In this document: in pieces, positions 8,256 through 17,050 of the stretch
How positions within the stretch are numbered: position 1 is the first letter of the stretch
Layout: each line of letters opens with the position of its first letter
Assembly: GCF_036226365.1 (NCBI RefSeq)
Contig: NZ_CP108462.1
Location: forward strand, 2,294,001 to 2,358,000
From: Streptomyces sp. NBC_01262
GTDB lineage: Bacteria > Actinomycetota > Actinomycetes > Streptomycetales > Streptomycetaceae
DNA length: 64,000 nt
Direction: 5' to 3'
Translations under genes and position numbers: made by a program
The notes under the pieces: model-generated
The model's input: the letters and a program-made list of their open reading frames with translations, nothing else
The model's database searches: none
What the model was told of the DNA's origin: nothing

Positions 8256-9302
8256 TCAGGCCAGGGTCGCTGTGAAGAGCGGGAGGTCCAGGGTCGTGAC
8301 GATGCCGGGGGCGGCCGCGCAGACGGACGGGACGGCGTTGACGGCGCGGTTGGCGGTGTAGTTCGGGGACAGCGAGCCCAGGCGTTCGAGGGGGACCGGG
8401 AAGCGCATGTCGATCTCCAGGGGGGCGTCGCCCTCGACGCTGATGTGCCAGCCGGTGTCGCGTACGTCCCATGAGGGGTCGAGGTCGGTGGTGCAGTACC
8501 AGGTGGCGATGAACCGCAGGAGCGGGCGGCCGGCGTGCAGGGCCGCCACGGTCATCCGCTGGGCGGCCACCGTGCCGGGCTCCAGGGTCCCTGCGGCGAT
8601 GGTGGTCCGGCGGCGGGCGGTGGCGAACTCCCCGGTCGCCTCGATGGCGTCGGCCGGGAGCGAGAGGGCCTCCGCGACGAGGGACAGGGACGGGCCGAAG
8701 CTGTCCCGTACGTGGGCGAGGCGGTGCTCGTCGAACTCCTCCGGGGCGCGGCCGAATCCCATCACCTCGAAGAGCAGGCCGGGTGAGTCGCGTGGGGAGA
8801 GATCCGCGAACTCGTGGACGGTCAGGCCGTCCAGCCGCCGCTGGATGGACGCCAGGACCAGGGGGACCGCCTCGGTGATGAACCCGGGGCTGCTGCCGGT
8901 GCTGTGGATCGAGGCGCCGCCCTGCTCGCAGGCGGCCGCCACCCGTTTCCGGACGAGGGGGTCCATGCTCGGCGGGTGGTGGAACTCGCCGCGCGTGGTG
9001 ACGATGTTCGTCCCCGACGCGAGGATCCGGCACACCTCGTCGACGTCGCACGCGCGCGGCATGTAGAGCACGCAGTCGGCGCCGAGGCCCAGGATGTCGT
9101 CGATGTCGTGCGTGGCCGTCACGCCGGTGGCGGCGAGCCCGCACAGTTCGCCGGCGTCGCGGCCGGCCTTGCCCGGCGTGTGGACGTACAGCCCCGCGAG
9201 GGTCAGCCCGGGATGCTCGGCGACGGCCCGCAGCGAGCGGCTGCCGATGTTGCCGGTGGCCCACTGGACGACGCGAAGAGGCCGTGTCCCGATGCGATTC
9301 AT
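8256..9302 (-). CDS. DapB-like NAD(P)-dependent dehydrogenase
   Basis: This 348-residue protein starts with a Rossmann fold, RVVQWATGNIGSRSLRAVAE, containing the GxxGxxG-type dinucleotide loop. It then follows the dihydrodipicolinate reductase N-domain layout with VTTRGEFHHPP and STGSSPGFITE loops. It is longer than DapB (about 250 aa) and resembles the 2,4-diaminopentanoate dehydrogenase / NAD(P)H-dependent amine dehydrogenase group, so it is probably not the lysine-pathway enzyme. I chose the ATG at 9302 because Rossmann homology starts eight residues later. Substrate unknown. Confidence 0.78.
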   Translation of the reverse strand: MNRIGTRPLRVVQWATGNIGSRSLRAVAEHPGLTLAGLYVHTPGKAGRDAGELCGLAATGVTATHDIDDILGLGADCVLYMPRACDVDEVCRILASGTNIVTTRGEFHHPPSMDPLVRKRVAAACEQGGASIHSTGSSPGFITEAVPLVLASIQRRLDGLTVHEFADLSPRDSPGLLFEVMGFGRAPEEFDEHRLAHVRDSFGPSLSLVAEALSLPADAIEATGEFATARRRTTIAAGTLEPGTVAAQRMTVAALHAGRPLLRFIATWYCTTDLDPSWDVRDTGWHISVEGDAPLEIDMRFPVPLERLGSLSPNYTANRAVNAVPSVCAAAPGIVTTLDLPLFTATLA

Positions 9303-9403
9303 GCCGACCTCACTGTCGCCGCTGCACGCGAAAACGCCATTACCGAAAATAGAGCATCCGGTATGCCGAAAGCGAGAGTGCGGTACGGGTCCGAGTGATC
9401 GGA

Positions 9404-10048
9404 TCAGGTGACCGGCAGGACGTCCGGCGAGATGGCGGCGGCATGTGCGGCGGCGCTGGTCATGCGGCGGCGGTGGTGGCGACGGCACAGCACCTCGTAA
9501 CCGACCTCCTCGGTCGCGCGGTTGACGTCGCCCACGACGACCTGCTCACCCTCCACGACCATCTCGCCGCCCACGGTGCGGGCGTTGTGGGTGGCGCGGG
9601 CCCCGCACCAGCACATCGCCTCGACCTGGAGGGTCTCGATCCGGTCCGCCAGTTCGATCAGCCGCTGCGAGCCGGGGAAGAGCTTGGTACGGAAGTCCGT
9701 GGTGATACCGAAGGCGAACACGTCCAGCCCCAGGTCGTCCACGACATTGGCCAGCTGGTCTATCTGCTCGGGCGCGAGGAACTGCGCCTCGTCCACGATC
9801 ACGTAGTCGACCTTGCTGCCCTTCGACATCTGCTGCACCAGGTAGCCGTACAGGTCCATGCCCGGAGCGGCCTCGACCGCCTCCGTTACCAGGCCGAGGC
9901 GGGAAGAGAGCTTCCCCTGGCCCGCGCGGTCGTCGCGGGTGAAGATCACACCTTGCAGGCCCCTCGCGGACCGGTTGTGCCCGATCTGGAGCGCCAGGGT
10001 GCTCTTTCCGCAGTCCATGGTTCCGGAGAAGAACACGAGCTCGGGCAT
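9404..10048 (-). CDS. tdk: Thymidine kinase
   Basis: This type II thymidine kinase phosphorylates thymidine to dTMP in nucleotide salvage. It has 214 residues, normal for the family. The P-loop GTMDCGKST is at residues 9-17, the Walker B motif VIVDEAQFL is near residue 85, and zinc-site cysteines lie in CWCGAR and CRRHH. It sits 37 bases downstream of the alkaline-phosphatase-like gene on the same strand and may be read with it. Confidence 0.95.
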   Translation of the reverse strand: MPELVFFSGTMDCGKSTLALQIGHNRSARGLQGVIFTRDDRAGQGKLSSRLGLVTEAVEAAPGMDLYGYLVQQMSKGSKVDYVIVDEAQFLAPEQIDQLANVVDDLGLDVFAFGITTDFRTKLFPGSQRLIELADRIETLQVEAMCWCGARATHNARTVGGEMVVEGEQVVVGDVNRATEEVGYEVLCRRHHRRRMTSAAAHAAAISPDVLPVT

Positions 10049-10085
10049 GAGGAAGCGGTGGCCTTTCGGAACGGGGGGCTGAGGG

Positions 10086-11276
10086 TCAGGAGCGTACTTC
10101 GAGCAGCGGTACGAGCTGCTCCACGGGGGTCATCGAACCGTGCAGGCCGACCATCGAGGACTCCCCCGGCTCGGTGCGGGTGGCGACGACCGCGATGTCC
10201 TCGCGGGCAACGGCCACCACATCGCCGATCCGGCCGCGTACGCGGTCGTCGACCAGCGGGCCGAACCAGCCGGCGGCGATGGCCTCGTCGCGGCTCGCGA
10301 CCCACATCTGCTCGCCCAGGACCTCGCTCCAGACCGTGAAGACGTCGGCGGCGGCGCCCGGCACCGCGTACACGTGGCGGGCGCGGGCCTCGCCGCCGAG
10401 GACGGCGACGCCGGCGCTCAGCTCCCAGTCCTCGTCGAAGTCGATCCGCGACTCCTCGTCGAAGGGGATGTCGATCATGCCGTGGTCGGCGGTGATGTAG
10501 AGCGCGGAGCGGGGCGGCAGTTGCTCGGCGAGGCGCTGGGCGAGGCGGTCGATCATCATGAGCTGGCCGCGCCAGGCGTCGGAGTCGACTCCGTGGCGGT
10601 GGCCCATCGAGTCCAGCTCGCTGTAGTACGTGTAGACCAGCGTGCGGTCCGCGCAGCCGAGGCGGTCGGCGGCGAAGTCCATCCGCTCGTCGCCGGTGAG
10701 GCGGCCGTGGAAGCTGCCGCCGCTCAGCGCGATCTTGGTGAGCGGGGTGTGCTGGAAGGCCGGGGAGGTGACCTGGCAGGTCTGCACGCCCGCGGCGTCG
10801 GCGAGTTGGAAGACGGTCGGGTACGGCTGCCACGCGTGCGGGTCCGTCCACGGCTGCCAGCGCAGCTGGTTCATCAGCTTGCCGCTGGCCGGGTCCAGCA
10901 CGGTGTAGCCGGCGAGCCCGTGCGCGCCCGGCGGCAGTCCGGTGCCGACGGAGGCCAGCGAGGTCGCGGTGGTGGACGGGAAGCCCGCGGTGAGCGGCTG
11001 CCCGGTGCGGTTCAGCGAGCTGCCGAGGAGGGAGCCGAGGAACGGCGCCTCGTCCGGGTGCGCGCGCAGCAGCTCCCAGCCCATGCCGTCGACCAGGAAC
11101 ACGCACACCCGGTCGGCGGGGGCCAGGTCCAGTCCGGTCGGCGGGCCGGTGGTGACGCCGAGGCCGGCGGTGACGGCGGGCAGCACATCGCTCAGCGACG
11201 CGGTGCCGTAACGGGGAGCCGGGGCCGTGCGGGGGTCGAGCGGCGCTGGGTCGTAGGCCGGTGCGGGCTGGATCAT
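10086..11276 (-). CDS. Alkaline phosphatase superfamily protein (nucleotide pyrophosphatase-like)
   Basis: This 396-residue protein has the metal-dependent hydrolase core of the alkaline phosphatase / type I phosphodiesterase superfamily. FLVDGMGWELL holds the first metal-ligand Asp, and FPSTTATSLASVGTG carries the threonine nucleophile. DSMGHRHG and YITADHGMIDIPF provide further Asp/His metal ligands. There is no signal peptide or membrane segment, so it is probably cytoplasmic. The ATG at 11276 shares one base with the stop of the DUF5998 gene (TGATG), which fixes the start and indicates coupling. Substrate unknown. Confidence 0.85.
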   Translation of the reverse strand: MIQPAPAYDPAPLDPRTAPAPRYGTASLSDVLPAVTAGLGVTTGPPTGLDLAPADRVCVFLVDGMGWELLRAHPDEAPFLGSLLGSSLNRTGQPLTAGFPSTTATSLASVGTGLPPGAHGLAGYTVLDPASGKLMNQLRWQPWTDPHAWQPYPTVFQLADAAGVQTCQVTSPAFQHTPLTKIALSGGSFHGRLTGDERMDFAADRLGCADRTLVYTYYSELDSMGHRHGVDSDAWRGQLMMIDRLAQRLAEQLPPRSALYITADHGMIDIPFDEESRIDFDEDWELSAGVAVLGGEARARHVYAVPGAAADVFTVWSEVLGEQMWVASRDEAIAAGWFGPLVDDRVRGRIGDVVAVAREDIAVVATRTEPGESSMVGLHGSMTPVEQLVPLLEVRS

Positions 11277-11875
11277 CAGCCGGCGGACCCGGGGGTCGCC
11301 GCGGTCGCCTCGGACAGCGCCTGCGCGAAGGCCAGCGCCTGCCGTACGGTCTCCGGGCCGTCGCCCGCCTCGCTCACGCGCAGGCTCAGGTCGTCGGCCG
11401 TCGAGGAGCCCGTGTAGCCGTGGTCCGCCTCGCAGTTGGGGTCGCCGCACGCCGCCGGCTCCAGGTCCAGGCGGCTGACCGCGCCCCAGCCGATGGTCAG
11501 CACGACCTCGCGGGGCAGCGTCCCCGGCGTGTACGACTCGGGGTTGGCGACGACCCGGCTCAGCACGACCGAGGAGATCCGGGCGAGCTTGACGGACTCG
11601 GTGGAGGTGGTGGCGTACGGGGAGGGGGAGGTGTCGTCCGCCGCCTGCTCGTCCGTGTGGCTCACGATGAAACGGGTCGAGGTCAGCACCAGGACCGTCA
11701 CATGCCTGCGCACCTCGTTCGCGTCGAACGTCGTCTCCTGGTGCACCAGGTACGACGCCACCGGCTCCCCTCCGACCGCCGCCTCCACGGCCTCGGCCAC
11801 GAGGGCCGGGTAGTAGCCGCTGCGCTCGATCGCCGCGCGCAGCCCCTTGGTGGTCGTCGTACCGGTCTTCGCCAT
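11276..11875 (-). CDS. DUF5998 family protein
   Basis: This is a 199-residue protein conserved in actinobacteria and of unknown function. It is rich in beta-strand-like segments such as VTVLVLTSTRFIVSHTDEQ, which resembles a PH-like fold, and carries GDPNCEADHGYTG near residue 145, a possible metal-binding loop. No signal peptide or membrane segment. The start at 11875 (MAKTGTTTTK) follows homologues; a second ATG lies nine bases upstream. It forms an operon with the phosphatase-like gene through a TGATG junction, and perhaps with the acetyltransferase gene 58 bases upstream. Confidence 0.8.
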   Translation of the reverse strand: MAKTGTTTTKGLRAAIERSGYYPALVAEAVEAAVGGEPVASYLVHQETTFDANEVRRHVTVLVLTSTRFIVSHTDEQAADDTSPSPYATTSTESVKLARISSVVLSRVVANPESYTPGTLPREVVLTIGWGAVSRLDLEPAACGDPNCEADHGYTGSSTADDLSLRVSEAGDGPETVRQALAFAQALSEATAATPGSAG

Positions 11876-11933
11876 GCGCACCATCCTAGTGCCGCGCCTG
11901 CGGTGGGCCGTGCCCTGCGCGCGACGGGAACCG

Positions 11934-14639
11934 TCAGAAGGACGACAGCGCCCTTGGGCCGAGGTCCGTCCTGGCCGGGGGTCGCGCCAGGCGGACCGTG
12001 GCGCCGAGCACCGCGACGCCCTGCTGGGCCACGACCACCGGCTCCAGGTCGACCGCGACGACTTCGGGGAGGTCGTCGGCGAGCAGCGAGACCCGTAGCA
12101 GCAACTCCTCAAGGGCGGCCGTGTCGACGGGCTCGGAGCCGCGCCAGCCGAAGAGGAGCGGCGCGGCCTTGATGGACCGCACCAGCTCCGCCGCGTCGCG
12201 GTCGGTGGCCGGGACAAGGCGGTGGGCGATGTCGCCGAGGAGTTCGGAGGGCGCCCCGGCCAGGCCGAAGGACAGAACCGCGCCCGCCGCGGGGTCGACC
12301 GTGGCGCGGACGACGGTGTCGACGCCGCGGGGGGCCATGGCCTGGACGACGAGCCGGAGCTCGGCGGGCTTGCCGAGGCGGGCGGTGAGCTCGTCGTAGG
12401 CGCGGCGCAGGTCGTCGGGGCCGGCGAGGTCGAGGCGGACGCCGCCGAGGTCGGCGCGGTGGCGCAGGTGCGGGGCGGTGGTCTTGAGGGCGACGGGGTA
12501 GCCGAGGCGGCCGGCGGCGGAGAGGGCGGCGTCGGTGTCGGGGGCGGGGAGGCAGCGGCGGACGGGGATGCCGTAGCGGGCCAGGAGGGCGGCGGCGGCA
12601 TCGTCGTCCAGGGTGATCCGGTCGTTGCCGGCGTCCGCCAGCAGGCGGGCGACGTCGTGGCGGGCGGCGCCCTCCTGGGTGTCCTCGAAGTCGGGGACCT
12701 TGCCGGGGGTGGCGGACTCGCGCCGCCACCTGGCGTACGCGCTCGCCTCGGCCAGGGCGCGTACGGCCCGTTCGGCGGCGGGGTAGGCGGGGATGCGGCG
12801 GGCGCCGAGCCGGTCGCCCATGCGGTCCAGGGCGAGGTGGACGAGCAGGACGGGCTTTCCCGCCTCCCGGGCCGCCGCGGCCGCCTCGCACAGCGCCTCC
12901 GCGAGCAGCGGGTCGTCGCCGGACTCGGGGTCGGGGGCGTCCTCGGAGCCGACGCGGGGGATGGCGGTGACGACGACGGCGTCGCAGGCGTCGTCGGCGA
13001 GGGCGGCGGTGAGCGCGTCGCGGAAGTCGCCGGGTGTGGCGGCGGTGGTGAGGTCCAGGGGGGCGGCCGGGGCCAGCCCGGCGGTGAGGCAGGCGTCGTA
13101 GGTGAGCAGGCCGAGGGACTCGGAGTTGCCGAGGACGGCGACGCGGTCGCCGGCCGGGAGCGGCTGGAAGGACAGCAGCAGCCCGGCGTCGGCGAGTTCG
13201 GTGACCGTGCTGACCCGGATGACGCCGGCCTGCCGGAACAGCGCGGAGACCGTGCTGTCGGGGATCCGGGAGGGGGCCACGAGCTGGCCGGGCGGCACCG
13301 CGCCGGAGTGGCGGGCGCCCTTGACGACCACGACGGGCTTGACGGCGGCGGTGCGCTTGGCGAGGCGGTTGAACTTGCGCGGGTTGCCGATGGTCTCCAG
13401 GTACATCAGGACGGCGTCGGTGGCCGGGTCCTCGTGCCAGTACTGGAGGATGTCGTTGCCGGAGACGTCGGCGCGGTTGCCCGCGGAGACGAAGGACGAC
13501 ACCCCGGCGCCGCGCCGGTGCAGTCCGCCGAGCACGGCGATGCCGATCGCGCCGGACTGGGTGAACAGGCCGAGCCGCCCGGTGACCGGCAGCTCCGGGG
13601 AGAGCGAGGCGTTGAGCCGTACGGCGGGCGAGGTGTTGAGGATGCCGAGCGCGTTGGGGCCGATGACGCGCATGCCGTACGAGCGGGCCTGCCGCACCAG
13701 CGCGCGCTGCCGCTCGCGGCCCGCCGGGTCGCCGGACTCGGCGTAGCCGGAGGTGACCACGAGCAGGCCCTGGACGCCGTGCTCGCCGCAGTCGGCGACG
13801 GCCTCGGGGACCCGCTCGGCGGGCACCGCGAGGACGGCGAGGTCGACGGGCTCGGGGATCTCGGTGATCGAGCGGTAGGCGGGGACGCCATCGACGGTGC
13901 CCTGGTCGTCGGTGAAGGAGTGGTTGACGGCGTGCAGGCGGCCGGTGAAACCGGCGGCGGCGATGTTGCGGAGCAGGGTGCGGCCGACGCCGCCGGGGCG
14001 CCGCCCGGCGCCGATCACGACCACGGACTGGGGAGCGAGCAGCCGCTGCACGGACCGCCCCTCCGCTCGCTGCTCGCGGGCCCGCTGGACGGCGAGGGAG
14101 GCGTCGGTGGGTTCCAGGTCGAGTTCGAGGCGTACGACGCCGTCGGTGAAGCTGCGCTGCTGGGTGTAGCCCGCGTCGGTGAAGACCTTGATCATCTTGC
14201 GGTTGGCGGGCAGCACCTCGGCGATGAAGCGGCGGATGCCCCGCTCCCGGGCCACGGCCGCGATGTGCTCCATCAGGGCGGAGGCCACGCCCCGCCCCTG
14301 GTGCGCGTCCTGGACCAGGAAGGCGACCTCGGCCTGGCCCTCCTCCGTACGGTCGTAGCGCACCGTGGCGATGAACTCGCCGCCGACGGTGGCGGCCAGA
14401 CCCACCCGGTCGTCGTAGTCATGGTGGGTGAAGCGGTGCACGTCCTTGGCGGACAGGCGGGGGTACGGGGCGAAGAAGCGGTAGTACTTGGACTCGTCGG
14501 AGACCTGCTCGTAGAAGCTGACCAGGCGGTCCGCGTCGTCCGGGGTGATCGGGCGGACGTGGGAGATGCCGCCGTCGCGGAGGACGACATCCGCCTCCCA
14601 GTGCACGGGATAGGGCCGCGAGGACGGCGGAATGGTCAT
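11934..14639 (-). CDS. GNAT / NDP-forming acyl-CoA ligase fusion, protein lysine acetyltransferase (PatA-like)
   Basis: This 901-residue protein joins an N-terminal GNAT domain (about 25-180; acetyl-CoA loop DAHQGRGVASAL) to an acyl-CoA synthetase module. The module has a CoA-binding Rossmann domain (about 200-330, VIGAGRRPGGVGRTLLRNI), two ligase domains, and a C-terminal ATP-grasp region (about 680-900). The catalytic His of true ligases is not evident, as in Pat enzymes where the module is regulatory. Known members with GNAT first, such as S. lividans PatA, acetylate acyl-CoA synthetases. It is divergent from ptsH. Confidence 0.88.
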   Translation of the reverse strand: MTIPPSSRPYPVHWEADVVLRDGGISHVRPITPDDADRLVSFYEQVSDESKYYRFFAPYPRLSAKDVHRFTHHDYDDRVGLAATVGGEFIATVRYDRTEEGQAEVAFLVQDAHQGRGVASALMEHIAAVARERGIRRFIAEVLPANRKMIKVFTDAGYTQQRSFTDGVVRLELDLEPTDASLAVQRAREQRAEGRSVQRLLAPQSVVVIGAGRRPGGVGRTLLRNIAAAGFTGRLHAVNHSFTDDQGTVDGVPAYRSITEIPEPVDLAVLAVPAERVPEAVADCGEHGVQGLLVVTSGYAESGDPAGRERQRALVRQARSYGMRVIGPNALGILNTSPAVRLNASLSPELPVTGRLGLFTQSGAIGIAVLGGLHRRGAGVSSFVSAGNRADVSGNDILQYWHEDPATDAVLMYLETIGNPRKFNRLAKRTAAVKPVVVVKGARHSGAVPPGQLVAPSRIPDSTVSALFRQAGVIRVSTVTELADAGLLLSFQPLPAGDRVAVLGNSESLGLLTYDACLTAGLAPAAPLDLTTAATPGDFRDALTAALADDACDAVVVTAIPRVGSEDAPDPESGDDPLLAEALCEAAAAAREAGKPVLLVHLALDRMGDRLGARRIPAYPAAERAVRALAEASAYARWRRESATPGKVPDFEDTQEGAARHDVARLLADAGNDRITLDDDAAAALLARYGIPVRRCLPAPDTDAALSAAGRLGYPVALKTTAPHLRHRADLGGVRLDLAGPDDLRRAYDELTARLGKPAELRLVVQAMAPRGVDTVVRATVDPAAGAVLSFGLAGAPSELLGDIAHRLVPATDRDAAELVRSIKAAPLLFGWRGSEPVDTAALEELLLRVSLLADDLPEVVAVDLEPVVVAQQGVAVLGATVRLARPPARTDLGPRALSSF

Positions 14640-14730
14640 GGGCCCAGCGTAAGGGGACGTACCGGATCAGTGCGACGATATGACTGACGGACCGACCCGC
14701 GACCGGACCCCGAACCCCGGACCGTGGAAG

Positions 14731-14746
14731 AATGGTCTAGACAACC
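14731..14746 (+). promoter_or_regulatory. DasR-type operator (dre) upstream of ptsH
   Basis: aatggtctagacaacc contains the TGGTCTAGAC core of the DasR consensus A(C/G)TGGTCTAGACCA(C/G)T. It ends 28 bases before the ptsH start. DasR control of pts genes by N-acetylglucosamine metabolism is established in S. coelicolor; here it is inferred from the motif and position. Confidence 0.7.
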
Positions 14747-14774
14747 CCGGAACAACCCGAAGGGCAACAACACC

Positions 14775-15056
14775 ATGGCTGAGCGCCTCGTCACTGTCGG
14801 CTGGCCGGAGGGCCTGCACGCACGTCCCGCCTCGATCTTCGTCCGCTCGGTGATGGCCCTCGGCGTCGCCGTGACGATCGCCAAGCCCGGCGGAACCCCT
14901 TCCAACGCCGCGTCCATGCTCGCCGTGCTCGGCCTCGGCGCCCAGGGCGGCGAGGAGATCGTGCTGGCCTCCGAGGCGGAGGGCGCCGACGCGGCGCTCG
15001 ACCAGCTCGCCGAGCTGGTCACCAAGGGGCTCGACGAACTCCCGGAGACGGTCTGA
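14775..15056 (+). CDS. ptsH: Phosphocarrier protein HPr
   Basis: HPr is the general phosphotransferase of the PTS, passing phosphate from enzyme I to IIA components. It has 93 residues, typical for streptomycetes. The phosphorylated His15 is in GLHARPAS, and the Ser46-equivalent is Ser47 in NAASMLAVLGL. The gene is monocistronic, with a DasR-type site upstream and a strong hairpin downstream. Confidence 0.97.
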   Translation: MAERLVTVGWPEGLHARPASIFVRSVMALGVAVTIAKPGGTPSNAASMLAVLGLGAQGGEEIVLASEAEGADAALDQLAELVTKGLDELPETV

Positions 15057-15082
15057 AACCACCCGGCGAGCGCCGGAAAGAC

Positions 15083-15118
15083 ACGGCCGCGTAAATCCGT
15101 CCGGATTTACGCGGCCGT
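15083..15118. terminator. Bidirectional terminator between ptsH and the GntR gene
   Basis: A perfect 17-bp inverted repeat (acggccgcgtaaatccg and its complement) with a two-base centre begins 26 bases after the ptsH stop. It lies between convergent genes and could serve both. Confidence 0.88.
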
Positions 15119-15242
15119 ATTCGTGCAGGATTCGCGCAGGGCTCACCGGAATTACGCACGCGAATAGCACTGCCACAATTCTCTACAGTTGTATACGGCA
15201 CTTCTGTTAAACGGGGCAACGCGGGATGTTTACACCGTGTTT

Positions 15243-15959
15243 CTAGTTCCTCACCGCGCCGGCGCGGCCTGTGCGGCGCAGCCGGTGGGCCCCGGCCGCG
15301 CGCTCCACGTGCCCTGCCGCCAGCTTGCGGGCCCGCTCCGCGTCACCGCGCGCCACCGCGTCCACGATCGCCCCGTGCTCCTCCCAGGACTCCACGGCGC
15401 GGCCCGGCGAGTCGACCGCGTACACCCATGCGATCTTGTGCCGGAGCTGGGTGAGCAGCGCGACCAGCGTGGGACTGCCCGAGGCCTGGGCCAGCGTCTC
15501 GTGGAACCAGCTGTCCAGCGAGGGCAGATCGGACAACTGCCCCTGCAGGGAACGCTCCTGCCCGAGTCTCACCAGACCGCGCAGCACCTTGATGTGCGCC
15601 TCCGTCCGGCGCTGGGCGGCGCGCGCCGCACCCAGCGGCTCCAGCAGCCCTCTGATCTCCAGCAGGTCGGCGGCCTCCTGGTCGGAGGGCTCGGCGACCG
15701 ACGCCCCGGCGTGTCTGCGAGTGCGTACGAACCCCTCGGACTCCAGCGTGCGCAGCGCCTCGCGCACCGGCACCCGCGACACCCCGTACCGCTTGGCCAG
15801 CAGCTCCTCGGTCAGCCGGCCGCCCGGCGGATAGAAGCCGCTGATGATGTCGTCACGGATCGCCGTGCACACCGCCTGGGCGGAAATACGACGCCCAGCG
15901 CCGCCCGTCCCGTTCACATCCGATCCCACATCGCCGGTCCCTTCATTCCCCGTCCGCAT
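15243..15959 (-). CDS. GntR family transcriptional regulator (FCD domain)
   Basis: This 238-residue protein has a winged-helix domain at about residues 25-92 (YGVSRVPVREALRTLESEGFV is the recognition region) and a C-terminal all-helical FCD ligand domain (about 95-225). FCD domains usually bind a metal and a small organic acid. In S. coelicolor a GntR gene sits next to ptsH as here. The start is followed by a Gly-rich tail before the wing. Target unknown; it lies between ptsH and the M23 gene and is not clearly part of an operon. Confidence 0.88.
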   Translation of the reverse strand: MRTGNEGTGDVGSDVNGTGGAGRRISAQAVCTAIRDDIISGFYPPGGRLTEELLAKRYGVSRVPVREALRTLESEGFVRTRRHAGASVAEPSDQEAADLLEIRGLLEPLGAARAAQRRTEAHIKVLRGLVRLGQERSLQGQLSDLPSLDSWFHETLAQASGSPTLVALLTQLRHKIAWVYAVDSPGRAVESWEEHGAIVDAVARGDAERARKLAAGHVERAAGAHRLRRTGRAGAVRN

Positions 15960-16063
15960 TAATCTCCGCGTAACGCAGCCGTCGGCGTTTCTGCGGCGAC
16001 TCTATTCCAGCACAACCGGGATTTCGACGGCAGCCCCAAATTCAGCGAGTATTTTTGGACACA

Positions 16064-16095
16064 CGAAGGCCCCGGCGGGGGAACCGGGGCCTTCG
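16064..16095 (-). terminator. Terminator after the M23 endopeptidase gene
   Basis: A 12-bp perfect inverted repeat (cgaaggccccgg / ccggggccttcg) with an eight-base loop lies 31 bases after the stop of the M23 gene. Confidence 0.82.
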
Positions 16096-16125
16096 CTGTG
16101 GGGGGGGATCGTCGGACGTCAGCCG

Positions 16126-17013
16126 CTACAGCGTCACGCCGTGCTTGCGCAGGTACGCGACAGGGTCGACGTCCGAACCATAGTTCTGGGTGGTGCGCAC
16201 CTCGAAGTGCAGGTGCGGTCCGGTCACATTGCCGGTCGCGCCCGACAGGCCGAGCTGCTTGCCCGCGCTCACGCTCTGGCCGGCCGAGACGCCGATCGAG
16301 GAGAGGTGGCCGTACAGCACGTACATCCCGTCCGACATGCGCAGGATGACGCTGTTGCCGTAGCTGCCGCCCCAGCCCGCCTGCACGACCGTCGCCGGTC
16401 CGATCGCGCGCACGGGCGTGCCGGTCGCGGCGACGAAATCGGCGCCGGTGTGGTAGCCGGAGGCCCACAGGCTGCTGGTGGCGTGGTACGGGGTCGACAC
16501 GTAGGAGCTGACCGGCTTCATCCAGCCGCTCGCGCTGCGCGTGCCTGTCGTCAGGGCCGTACGGGCCTGCGAGCGCGAGGCGTGCGCCGCCTTGGCCTTC
16601 CGCTTGGCGGCGGCCACCTTCGCGGCGTGGGCGGCGTGCGCGGCGTGGGCCTTCGCAGCGTGGGTGACGTGAGCGGCGTGGGCCTTCGCAGCGTGGGTGA
16701 CGTGGGCGGCGTGGGCGGCCCTCGCCCTGGCTCGCGCTTTGGCCTTGGCCTTTGCCCTGGCCTTCGCCTTGGCCGCCTTCGCGGCGTGGGCCACGTGCGC
16801 CCGGTGGGTCGCGCGGCTCTTGTGGGCCGCCTTGTGCTGCGCGTCTGCCTGCTCGGCGATGTGCCCGGCGATCGTGCCGGTGACGGTGGCGCACTGCGCG
16901 AAGGCGGTGCGGTCGGTGCGGTCCGTCTGCGCGGCACCCGCGGTGGCGGGTATGGCGAGCGTGACGGCCAGCGCGGCAGCGCAGGCCAGGGTCGTACGAA
17001 CGGTATGCGCCAT
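16126..17013 (-). CDS. Secreted M23 peptidoglycan endopeptidase
   Basis: This 295-residue protein has a Sec signal peptide (about 1-28, ending AGAAQ). A long Lys/Ala/His/Arg-rich linker follows (about 50-150). A C-terminal LytM/M23 domain spans about 165-290. Zinc ligands are visible in YHTGADF (HxxxD) and in GPHLHFEVR (HxH). It should cut stem-peptide bridges in the wall. A c-di-AMP (ydaO-type) riboswitch covers its leader, matching known Streptomyces cell-wall hydrolase genes; from memory the S. coelicolor counterpart is swlB. The linker contains 33-bp DNA repeats. Confidence 0.92.
   Translation of the reverse strand: MAHTVRTTLACAAALAVTLAIPATAGAAQTDRTDRTAFAQCATVTGTIAGHIAEQADAQHKAAHKSRATHRAHVAHAAKAAKAKARAKAKAKARARARAAHAAHVTHAAKAHAAHVTHAAKAHAAHAAHAAKVAAAKRKAKAAHASRSQARTALTTGTRSASGWMKPVSSYVSTPYHATSSLWASGYHTGADFVAATGTPVRAIGPATVVQAGWGGSYGNSVILRMSDGMYVLYGHLSSIGVSAGQSVSAGKQLGLSGATGNVTGPHLHFEVRTTQNYGSDVDPVAYLRKHGVTL
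16641..16704. repeat. Two 33-bp direct repeats in the M23 linker
   Basis: A 31-base segment at 16641-16671 is repeated exactly at 16674-16704, a 33-bp period. Each unit codes for 11 residues (AHVTHAAKAHA-like). Related degenerate units flank it on both sides. Confidence 0.85.
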
Positions 17014-17015
17014 GG

Positions 17016-17050
17016 GGTAGGCGGAATCCTTTCCTTCCTTCTCGCCTACC
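17016..17050 (-). promoter_or_regulatory. Hairpin placing the M23 ribosome site in its loop
   Basis: In the transcript GGUAGGCG (17050-17043) can pair with CGCCUACC (17023-17016), an 8-bp perfect stem ending two bases before the start codon. The 19-base loop holds the purine-rich ribosome site (AAGGAAGGAAAGGA). The upstream arm includes the 3' strand of aptamer helix P1, so the two pairings exclude each other and could form the switch. Confidence 0.6.

Noticed and set aside
9395..14687. Long plus-strand frames opposite tdk, the phosphatase and the acetyltransferase genes
   Set aside because: They are Gly/Arg/Val-rich shadows of GC-biased genes with no recognisable domains.
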